Assembly: GCA_039180865.1 (NCBI GenBank)
Contig: JBCDCZ010000308.1
Coordinates: 1-5,316 of the forward strand
Origin: JBCDCU01 sp039180865
GTDB taxonomy: Bacteria; Pseudomonadota; Alphaproteobacteria; Rhizobiales; JACESI01
Direction of reading: 5' to 3'
DNA: 5,316 nt
Shown here piece after piece: positions 1-5,316 of this stretch. The first letter of the stretch is position 1; the number at the start of each line of letters is the position of its first letter. A program made the translations under genes and the position numbers. The notes beneath the pieces were generated by a model. That model worked only from the letters and a program-made list of their open reading frames with translations, did no database searches and was not told the origin of the DNA.

Positions 1-77
1 AAGCGTTCAGCCACAATTCAGAAAAGGTCCGCTAATTGCATGACAATCGTTCGCTGCACCGCGTCATAGTTCTGACT

Positions 78-106
78 TAAAAACGTGACTATCGAATCGG
101 TGTCAA
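78..106 (-). promoter_or_regulatory. Possible divergent sigma-70-type promoter (weak)
   Basis: Read on the minus strand, a perfect TTGACA hexamer occupies 106-101. It is followed after 17 bases by TTTTTA (83-78), or after 18 bases by TTTTAA, either of which is a poor -10 match. If real, it would drive a gene leaving the window on the left, divergent from opgH. The -35 is exact, but one hexamer can occur by chance and the -10 is weak. Confidence 0.2.
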
Positions 107-115
107 GATTTTTTC

Positions 116-141
116 AATTGCGCGAACGACCTGCCGCAATT
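116..141. repeat. Inverted repeat in the opgH leader (7-bp arms, 12-nt spacer)
   Basis: AATTGCG at 116-122 is perfectly complementary to CGCAATT at 135-141, with a 12-base spacer. It ends 11 bases before the opgH Shine-Dalgarno sequence. It could be an operator for a dimeric regulator or a stem-loop in the 5' leader. The T-run (109-114) lies before it rather than after it on the + strand, so it is not an intrinsic terminator for either direction. Confidence 0.4.
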
Positions 142-152
142 CGTAACCGAAT
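139..152 (+). repeat. Small hairpin abutting the opgH ribosome binding site
   Basis: ATTCG (139-143) pairs with CGAAT (148-152) around the four-base loop TAAC. The hairpin ends directly at the Shine-Dalgarno sequence (153-158). Its left arm shares bases 139-141 with the larger inverted repeat at 116-141, so both could not be fully paired in the same RNA. The stem is short and AT-containing, so it may be fortuitous. Confidence 0.25.
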
Positions 153-158
153 AAGGGA
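153..158 (+). promoter_or_regulatory. Ribosome binding site of opgH
   Basis: AAGGGA lies six bases before the ATG at 165. This purine-rich match and its good spacing support that ATG as the translation start. Confidence 0.7.
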
Positions 159-164
159 CGCCAG

Positions 165-1997
165 ATGACAACGACCGCCCGCCGAGTGACATTCGCCACA
201 CTCGTCCTGTTGACGATTACCGGTCTCATTGGCCTCATCCTTTGGGCTTTTTCGGCTGAGGGTTTCCTTTGGTACGAATGGATCATGATCGCATGTTTCA
301 TTGTCACATTGCCATGGACAGCGATCGGATTCTGGAACGCGGTCATCGGATTTTGTCTCATGCGTTTCGCAAAAGAACCGGCAGCTCATGTCTTTCCGGC
401 GCTCGCTAAGGCCCATCTGGACGCGCCAATCACCTCAAAAACCGCACTGGCAGTCTGTATCCGCAATGAGAATGTAAGCGACGTTGATCGCAATCTGACG
501 GTCATGATTGCCCGCCTCGTCGCGTCAGGAGAGGCCAAGAATTTTCATGTTTTTGTCCTGAGCGACAGCAATGATCCTGAAATTATCGCCCGTGAGAACA
601 CGGTTTTTGCGCAACTGAAACGCTCTTGGGCCGGGAAAATCGGCATCACTTATCGTTTGCGGACGGATAATTGGGGCTTCAAAGCCGGCAATTTGAGAGA
701 GTTTTGCGAGCGCTACGGTGACGATTACGACTTCATGCTGACGCTTGATGCCGATAGCGTCATGACAGCCTCGGCAATCCTGCGCATGGTTCGCGTGATG
801 CAGCAAAACGAGAACCTCGGTATTTTGCAGAGCCTTGTTGTCGGCCTTCCCGCAGACAGCGCCTTTACGCGCGCTTTCCAATTTGGGATGCGGCTTGGCA
901 TGCGCTCGTTTACGCTCGGCAGCGCCTGGTGGCAGGCCGATTGCGGACCCTATTGGGGACACAATGCGCTCATCCGTGTGAAACCATTCCGCGACCATTG
1001 CCATCTCCCGGTGCTTCCCGGAACAGGTGCACTGTCCGGCTATGTTCTCAGCCACGATCAGGTTGAAGCCACTTTCATGCGCCGCGCAGGCTATGAATGC
1101 CGGGTGATTGCCGATGAAAACGGGTCTTTCGAAGAAAACCCACCGCATCTTCTTGAGTTTATCCGCCGCGATCTCAGATGGTGCCATGGGAACATGCAAT
1201 ATTTGAAGCTGTTGCGTGAACCGGGTCTTTTGTTCATGAGCCGCGTTCAGCTGTTCCTTGCAATCCTGATGTTTGTCGGATCGCCTGCCTGGATGCTCTT
1301 TGTTTTCTGCGCAACGGCAAGCATCGTCTTTACTGATATCACCTTCAAAGGGTTCGACCTGGAGCCCGGCTTTGCGCTGTTCGGGATCATCATGACTATG
1401 ATCTTTGCGCCGAAAATCGTGTCGATCATTGATGTTTTGATGCGTCGTGATCTGAGGCAGAGCTTTGGTGGCGGAGTTGCAGTGGCATTTGGTGCGGTGA
1501 CCGAAATCGCATTCTCGATGGTGCTTGCGCCGATCATGGCGGTTGCTGAGACACTTTTCCTCCTGGCTCTACCATTTGGAAAGGTGAAGACATGGGCGGC
1601 GCAGAACAGATCGAGTCACGCCTTACCTTTGATTCCGACCACGCGGCAACTATGGCCACAGATGACTTTTGGGTTTGTCGGGGTTGGCGCACTTGTTGCG
1701 ACCGGTTCCGTTGATACGGTCGGCTTCCTTGTGTCGCTTCCTGTTTTCTTCGGCCCGGTTCTCGCGATTCCCTTTGCGCTCTCCAGTTCACACCTGGCGG
1801 CAGGCCACTTGGCAACCCGCCTTGGTCTTTGGCAGATACCGGAAGAAAACCGGCTTCCGGTCATAATCCGCGCCCTCGATCTGCCGGCCGTTTCAATCCG
1901 TGGGAAGGCCGTTACCGACGGGACCCGTCACGAGCCGCTCACGACGGATCAACTCCTGGAACCCGGGCTTGACAAGGAAGACCGCCTCGTAGCGTGA
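165..1997 (+). CDS. opgH: Glucans biosynthesis glucosyltransferase OpgH (MdoH), inner-membrane GT2 enzyme
   Basis: This membrane glycosyltransferase polymerises glucose from UDP-glucose into the backbone of osmoregulated periplasmic glucans. Hydrophobic segments near residues 10-30 and 38-65 precede a cytosolic GT2 domain of about 90-350. The domain shows the family signatures: D134 in VLSDSND, the DAD motif D195/D197 that binds UDP and metal, the WWQADCGPYWGHNA block (255-268), HD at 298-299 as the likely catalytic acid region, and RDLRW (335-339), the (Q/R)xxRW motif. Further membrane helices follow at about 356-390, 402-424, 436-470 and 500-545, then a hydrophilic tail. At 610 residues it is much shorter than E. 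coli OpgH (847), lacking the long cytoplasmic N-terminal extension; this shorter form is common in alphaproteobacteria. No opgG lies immediately upstream. The start is supported by a good ribosome binding site. Family assignment is firm; the glucan made is unknown. Confidence 0.93.
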   Translation: MTTTARRVTFATLVLLTITGLIGLILWAFSAEGFLWYEWIMIACFIVTLPWTAIGFWNAVIGFCLMRFAKEPAAHVFPALAKAHLDAPITSKTALAVCIRNENVSDVDRNLTVMIARLVASGEAKNFHVFVLSDSNDPEIIARENTVFAQLKRSWAGKIGITYRLRTDNWGFKAGNLREFCERYGDDYDFMLTLDADSVMTASAILRMVRVMQQNENLGILQSLVVGLPADSAFTRAFQFGMRLGMRSFTLGSAWWQADCGPYWGHNALIRVKPFRDHCHLPVLPGTGALSGYVLSHDQVEATFMRRAGYECRVIADENGSFEENPPHLLEFIRRDLRWCHGNMQYLKLLREPGLLFMSRVQLFLAILMFVGSPAWMLFVFCATASIVFTDITFKGFDLEPGFALFGIIMTMIFAPKIVSIIDVLMRRDLRQSFGGGVAVAFGAVTEIAFSMVLAPIMAVAETLFLLALPFGKVKTWAAQNRSSHALPLIPTTRQLWPQMTFGFVGVGALVATGSVDTVGFLVSLPVFFGPVLAIPFALSSSHLAAGHLATRLGLWQIPEENRLPVIIRALDLPAVSIRGKAVTDGTRHEPLTTDQLLEPGLDKEDRLVA

Positions 1998-2005
1998 TGG
2001 CGGTC
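1980..2005 (+). repeat. Hairpin spanning the opgH stop codon
   Basis: GACCGCC (1980-1986) is perfectly complementary to GGCGGTC (1999-2005), with a 12-base loop that contains the opgH TGA stop (1995-1997). The stem is GC-rich but no T-run follows, so it is not a classical intrinsic terminator. It could stabilise the 3' end of a processed opgH message or affect coupling to the next gene, which starts 30 bases later. Its function is inference. Confidence 0.4.
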
Positions 2006-2034
2006 ACACTCAGCCATTCGATCCGGGCGTTATC

Positions 2035-2916
2035 GTGCCGTTCTTCCAATTCCTGCGTTCGACCTTCTTCACAAATGGCCCAGCGCTAGTCGCCCTGTTT
2101 GCGATTGCGACCATAATCGGCGGTTTGTCATCCGTTTCTCAAGCGGCAGCGTGCGGTCAGAAAACTGACTGCGAAGTCGCAAACGGCACCTATCGCATTT
2201 TCGTTCCGGAAAAGGCGAAGGGCCAAGCGCAGATCCCGGCAATCCTGCATATTCATGGCCTTGGCCGTGGTTCCGAAGGTGTCATGAAGAACCGCAATCT
2301 CACGCGGCTTGCTAAAAAGTATGGCATGGCGCTGATCGCGGTGAACGGACGCGCTCAATCCTGGACGTTCCCGCAGGGCGTGCGTCGTGGCCGTGTGCGC
2401 GATGACTTTGCCTATGTGCGTTCCGTCAGCGACGATGCCGCGCGACGGTTCAACATCGACCGGTCCCGCATTGTTCTAACCGGCTTTTCCATCGGCGCAT
2501 CAATGGTCTGGAACATTGCCTGCCGCACGCCAGGTGCCTTTGCGGGCTACGTCACGATCTCCGGTACATTCTGGCGACCGCAACCGAGCCGGTGTGCTGC
2601 TCCGATATCCGAAATCTACCATGTTCACGGGCGGTCCGACCCAATCTTTCCGCTTGAGGGCAGGATAGTCCAGGGCCGACGGCAGGGGGCGATTGCCGAT
2701 ACGATGGCGTTCATCTTGAAGCAGGATCGCTGCACGACCGAACCGGTGGAAGAGGAAAAACGAGGGCGTCTGGAATGCCGTCTGCACCGCAATTGCGCCG
2801 GCGGTTCCGTGAGTTTCTGTTTCCATGGCGGGGGCCACTACATCAAGAGCCCTTTTGTTGAGGACGCACTTTTTCGGATCATCCAGGCCCGCGGTTGGTC
2901 CGTGCCCGGCATATAG
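2035..2916 (+). CDS. Exported alpha/beta-hydrolase, PHB depolymerase/feruloyl esterase-like (LpqC type)
   Basis: A predicted secreted or periplasmic ester hydrolase. Residues 1-39 look like a signal peptide: a hydrophobic core at about 17-31 and an Ala-rich end (SQAAA) before C40. The lipobox fit is poor, so ordinary signal peptidase cleavage is more likely than lipidation. The hydrolase core shows HIHGLG (72-77, oxyanion region), the nucleophile elbow GFSIG with S152, a candidate acid D202 in HGRSD, and H268 in GGGH, so the triad is complete. Eight cysteines (40, 46, 163, 187, 233, 248, 254, 262), all beyond the signal core, suggest disulfides. An in-frame TAG at 1990-1992 leaves GTG at 2035 as the only plausible start that keeps the signal peptide, and no strong Shine-Dalgarno precedes it. 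It lies 37 bp after opgH, so co-transcription is likely. The substrate is unknown: polyhydroxyalkanoate, a feruloyl or acetyl ester, or acyl groups on glucans. Confidence 0.82.
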   Translation: MPFFQFLRSTFFTNGPALVALFAIATIIGGLSSVSQAAACGQKTDCEVANGTYRIFVPEKAKGQAQIPAILHIHGLGRGSEGVMKNRNLTRLAKKYGMALIAVNGRAQSWTFPQGVRRGRVRDDFAYVRSVSDDAARRFNIDRSRIVLTGFSIGASMVWNIACRTPGAFAGYVTISGTFWRPQPSRCAAPISEIYHVHGRSDPIFPLEGRIVQGRRQGAIADTMAFILKQDRCTTEPVEEEKRGRLECRLHRNCAGGSVSFCFHGGGHYIKSPFVEDALFRIIQARGWSVPGI

Positions 2917-2996
2917 GACTTCCAACAAGAGCATGACTTCCATAACGTGAATCGAGTTCTGTACGACCCGCCCAACGCATATCATCGAGACAAGAG
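2917..2996 (+). other. 80-bp intergenic spacer before the CoA-transferase
   Basis: I see no hairpin with a T-run and no convincing -35/-10 pair, so whether the metabolic pair has its own promoter is unresolved. GAGA at 2987-2990 and AAGAG at 2992-2996 precede the ATG at 2997; the first has usable spacing for a weak ribosome binding site. Confidence 0.4.
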
Positions 2997-4271
2997 ATGA
3001 CCGACCAGACCGCTCAGGAGAAACCAACTGGACCTCTTTCAGGACTGCGCGTCCTCGATCTCTCACGCATTCTCGCCGGGCCCACCGCAACCCAGCTCCT
3101 TGGCGATCTTGGTGCTGACGTCATCAAGGTTGAAAGACCGGAGCGGGGCGACGATACCCGCACATGGGGACCGCCCTTCGTTCAGTCCGGCGGAAAGGAC
3201 AGCCAGGAAAGCTCCTATTATCTCTGTGCCAACCGCAACAAGCGCTCGCTTGCAATCGATTTGGCGAGTGAAAAAGGGCAGGCGATTTTACGCGATATCG
3301 CCGCCGTGAGCGACATTATCGTCGAGAATTTCAAGGTCGGTGACCTGAAGCGCCGAGGGCTTGATTACGAAAGCATCCGTGCCGTCAACAAGAAGATCAT
3401 CTATTGCTCAATTACGGGTTTCGGCCAGACCGGGCCCTACGCGCCGCGTGCGGGCTATGATTTTCTGATCCAGGGGATGGGAGGCATTATGAGCCTCACC
3501 GGCGACCCGGATGAGGAGGGCGGAAGGCCGATGAAAGTCGGCGTCGGGATCGCCGATGTGATGTGCGGAATGTACGCCTCCAATGCCATCCTCGCAGCCC
3601 TTCATCACCGTGAGAATACAGGGGAGGGGCAATACATCGACCTCTCGCTGTTGGACTGTCAGGTCGGTTGGCTGATCAATCAGGGCGCTGCGTATCTGAC
3701 CACCCGCGATGTTCCGAAAAGGCTCGGCAACGGACATCCAACGATCGTGCCCTATCAGACCTTTCCAGCCTCGGATAAAGACTTCATTCTGGCCGTCGGG
3801 AACGACAGCCAGTTTCAGAAATTCCTCGAGGTAGCCGGCCGCACCGACCTTCTCTCAGACGAACGGTTTCAGACGAACCGGGCGCGTGTCGTCAATCGTG
3901 CCCATACCGTTCCAACGATCGCGGAAATTACAAAGACAAAGTCGGCTGATACCTGGCTGTCGGAGCTTGCAAAAGTCGGCGTGCCGTGCGGACCCGTGAA
4001 CGATTTGGGTGAGGTTTTTAGCGACCCGCAAATCGTCCATCGCGAGATGGAAATCGCCATGGATCACGATAAAGCCGACGGCGGTAAGGTTCATCTGATC
4101 GGTAATCCGATTAAGATGAGCGAGACGCCAGTCACCTATCGGCATGCACCACCACGCGTCGGGCAGCATTCGGCGGAGGTCCTGCGTGATCTCTTTGGTA
4201 TGAGTGAAGACGAAATTACGGCACTCGCAGAAGCCGGAACCCTGACGGACGGCAGGCTCGGCGATCGCTGA
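2997..4271 (+). CDS. CaiB/BaiF family (class III) CoA-transferase
   Basis: A cytoplasmic enzyme that moves coenzyme A between carboxylic acids through an aspartyl-anhydride/CoA-thioester mechanism. The 424-residue length is typical; E. coli formyl-CoA transferase is similar in size. Family blocks appear in order: LSGLRVLDLSRILAGP (14-29) with QLLGDLGADVIKVE (33-46), the N-terminal CoA-binding region; NKRSLAIDL (81-89); ENFKVG (110-115); GFGQTGPY (141-148); GIADVMCGMYA (184-194), whose D187 aligns by position with the catalytic aspartate (Asp169 of formyl-CoA transferase); TGEGQYIDLSLLD (208-220); and GVPCGPVNDLGEVFSDPQ (328-345). The substrate cannot be read from the sequence. Position 26, next to AGP, is Leu where formyl-CoA transferase has Gln17, which argues mildly against a strict formyl-CoA/oxalate enzyme. 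A ThDP enzyme follows after 44 bp with no terminator between, suggesting an operon and a shared pathway. Confidence 0.92.
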   Translation: MTDQTAQEKPTGPLSGLRVLDLSRILAGPTATQLLGDLGADVIKVERPERGDDTRTWGPPFVQSGGKDSQESSYYLCANRNKRSLAIDLASEKGQAILRDIAAVSDIIVENFKVGDLKRRGLDYESIRAVNKKIIYCSITGFGQTGPYAPRAGYDFLIQGMGGIMSLTGDPDEEGGRPMKVGVGIADVMCGMYASNAILAALHHRENTGEGQYIDLSLLDCQVGWLINQGAAYLTTRDVPKRLGNGHPTIVPYQTFPASDKDFILAVGNDSQFQKFLEVAGRTDLLSDERFQTNRARVVNRAHTVPTIAEITKTKSADTWLSELAKVGVPCGPVNDLGEVFSDPQIVHREMEIAMDHDKADGGKVHLIGNPIKMSETPVTYRHAPPRVGQHSAEVLRDLFGMSEDEITALAEAGTLTDGRLGDR

Positions 4272-4300
4272 CGAAACAGAAGTACATCAAGAAAACAACC

Positions 4301-4306
4301 GGGAAG
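4301..4306 (+). promoter_or_regulatory. Ribosome binding site of the ThDP enzyme gene
   Basis: GGGAAG lies nine bases before the ATG at 4316, in an A-rich spacer without a terminator-like hairpin. It supports this ATG as the start, which also places the conserved N-terminal motif of the family at the expected distance. Confidence 0.6.
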
Positions 4307-4315
4307 AATCGATCC

Positions 4316-5316
4316 ATGCGCGGTGCTGACATTATTGCGAGAAAACTCAAAGAGGCAGGCTCGAAAACCGCGTTCGGGATTCCGGGTGGCGAAGTTTTGA
4401 CCCTGATCGACGGCCTAATAGGTGAGGGGATCGATTTCGTCCTCGTCAAGCACGAAAACGCAGGCGGTTTCATGGCGGAAGGAACCTGGCATGCGACCGG
4501 AGCCCCCGCAATTCTGGTCGCAACCGTTGGCCCGGGCGTTGCGAACGCGGTCAATGTGGTGGCAAACGCTATGCAGGATCGCGTGCCGCTCATTTTCCTC
4601 ACGGGTTGTGTCGATGCCGATGAGGCGGAGACCTACACGCACCAGGTCTTTGATCACCAGGCCGTTCTTGCGCCGATTGTCAAAGGCACGTTCCGCGCGA
4701 CGGAAGGTGCGATCGGCGTGATGATGGATAAAGCCATCGCGCTTGCCGTCAGTGGCCAGCCTGGTCCGGTCCACGTCGATCTTCCAATCAGTGTAGCGAA
4801 GGCCGATAGCGATGAAATCTATCGGTCTTTTGTGCCACCCGCCCGACCTGGGCTTCCCGTGCTCGAGAGCCTTCAGGAAGCGCGTACGCGGCTCTCCAAT
4901 GCCAAGCGCCCGATTGCAGTTGTCGGCGTTGATGCGTTGAATGAGGGAGCCGATATCGCCGGGTTCTGCAAACGCTTCGATATTCCGATGGTCGCAACTT
5001 ATAAAGCCAAGGGAATGCTGGACGAGAGCGATCCGCTTTCCCTGGGCGGCGCCGGTCTCTCTCCAAAAGCCGACGAAATCATTCTGCCGTTGTTCGAAAC
5101 TGCCGATCTCATTCTGCTTCTTGGCTATGACCCGATCGAAATGCGGATCGGCTGGCGCGATCCTTGGAGTGGCGACAAGGTAATTGAAGTGACATCTGTG
5201 ATCCGCGACCACGGAATGCACGATGTTGGCCTCACGTTATTGGGCGATGTCGCGCTCACGGTCGAGGCGTTGAAGGAAGCGACGCCGGGTGAGACATGGG
5301 TAAAGGGCGAAGCGGC
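4316..5316 (+). CDS. Thiamine-diphosphate-dependent enzyme, acetolactate synthase-like (partial, runs off the window)
   Basis: The frame is open from the ATG to the window edge: 333 codons of a protein family usually about 520-600 residues long. The N-terminal Pyr domain (about 1-165) shows AFGIPGGEV (19-27), the glutamate E47 in KHENAGG that activates the ThDP aminopyrimidine, TVGPGVANAVN (70-80) and a QDRVPLIFLTG block (87-97). SGQPGPVHVDLP marks the domain end. A central Rossmann-like domain follows (about 185-320; IAVVGVD, LILLLGYDP). The C-terminal domain with the GDG...N metal and diphosphate motif lies beyond the window. Overall pattern resembles IlvB-type enzymes, but where acetolactate synthase and sulfoacetaldehyde acetyltransferase have FQE, this protein has FDH (112-114), so biosynthetic acetolactate synthase is doubtful. 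Retained E47 excludes glyoxylate carboligase, which has Val there. Linkage to a CoA-transferase suggests a decarboxylase or lyase acting on a 2-oxo acid or acyl-CoA; this is inference. Confidence 0.85.
   Translation, partial: MRGADIIARKLKEAGSKTAFGIPGGEVLTLIDGLIGEGIDFVLVKHENAGGFMAEGTWHATGAPAILVATVGPGVANAVNVVANAMQDRVPLIFLTGCVDADEAETYTHQVFDHQAVLAPIVKGTFRATEGAIGVMMDKAIALAVSGQPGPVHVDLPISVAKADSDEIYRSFVPPARPGLPVLESLQEARTRLSNAKRPIAVVGVDALNEGADIAGFCKRFDIPMVATYKAKGMLDESDPLSLGGAGLSPKADEIILPLFETADLILLLGYDPIEMRIGWRDPWSGDKVIEVTSVIRDHGMHDVGLTLLGDVALTVEALKEATPGETWVKGEA

Larger units (their letters stand above)
1..164. other. Non-coding region upstream of opgH
   Basis: No convincing coding sequence lies here on either strand; the minus-strand frames that cross it also run antisense through the start of opgH and look like shadows. 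The region holds a possible minus-strand promoter, two overlapping inverted repeats and the opgH ribosome binding site, all listed separately. I could not find a good plus-strand -35/-10 pair, so the opgH promoter is unplaced. It may use an alternative sigma factor or lie further left. Confidence 0.6.

Noticed and set aside
525..1199. 224-codon open frame on the minus strand
   Set aside because: It is fully antisense to the conserved GT2 catalytic domain of opgH, with no family motif of its own.
2917..2942. Direct repeat GACTTCCA (2917-2924 and 2935-2942) after the esterase stop
   Set aside because: Two 8-base copies without further extension or symmetry are easily expected by chance; no known site is recognised.
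2500..3090. 196-codon minus-strand frame crossing the gap between the esterase and the CoA-transferase
   Set aside because: It overlaps conserved coding parts of both flanking genes and has no recognisable protein features; the 80-bp gap alone does not justify it.
4261..4268. GCGATCGC palindrome at the end of the CoA-transferase gene
   Set aside because: It falls within codons and is a common GC-rich octamer; nothing indicates a regulatory or repeat role.
4415..5221. 268-codon open frame on the minus strand
   Set aside because: It lies wholly antisense to the well-supported ThDP enzyme gene, shows no recognisable domain, and long antisense frames are expected opposite GC-rich codons.
2997..5316. 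Annotation of the pair as frc-oxc (oxalate catabolism)
   Set aside because: The gene classes and order are suggestive, but the ThDP protein's N-terminal motifs are IlvB-like rather than oxalyl-CoA decarboxylase-like, so the symbols are not justified.

Overview
The window carries four genes, all on the + strand and closely spaced. Moderately GC-rich DNA, G/C-ending codons, a short form of the OpgH glucan synthase and the style of the enzymes suggest an alphaproteobacterium, perhaps Hyphomicrobiales or Rhodobacterales. This is inferred from the sequence alone and no species can be named.

Layout: 1-164 is a non-coding leader with two overlapping inverted repeats and a clear Shine-Dalgarno site. 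165-1997 encodes a 610-residue membrane glucosyltransferase of the OpgH/MdoH type, which builds the backbone of osmoregulated periplasmic glucans. 37 bp later, 2035-2916 (GTG start) encodes an exported alpha/beta-hydrolase of the PHB depolymerase/feruloyl esterase (LpqC) type with a complete candidate catalytic triad. After an 80-bp gap, 2997-4271 encodes a CaiB/BaiF (class III) CoA-transferase. 44 bp further on, 4316 to the window end encodes the N-terminal 333 residues of a thiamine-diphosphate enzyme related to acetolactate synthase. That gene runs off the right edge, so its C-terminal cofactor domain is not visible.

Functionally the window splits into two pairs. opgH and the esterase are cell-envelope genes and may be co-transcribed; a hairpin spans the opgH stop codon. 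The CoA-transferase and ThDP enzyme form a metabolic pair that resembles the formyl-CoA transferase/oxalyl-CoA decarboxylase arrangement, but the ThDP enzyme does not look like oxalyl-CoA decarboxylase, so the substrate is open. No mobile element, CRISPR array, tRNA or rRNA was seen. The most worthwhile leads are the unassigned CoA-transferase/ThDP pair, the possible glucan-tailoring role of the esterase, and the structured opgH leader. None amounts to strong evidence of a wholly new system.
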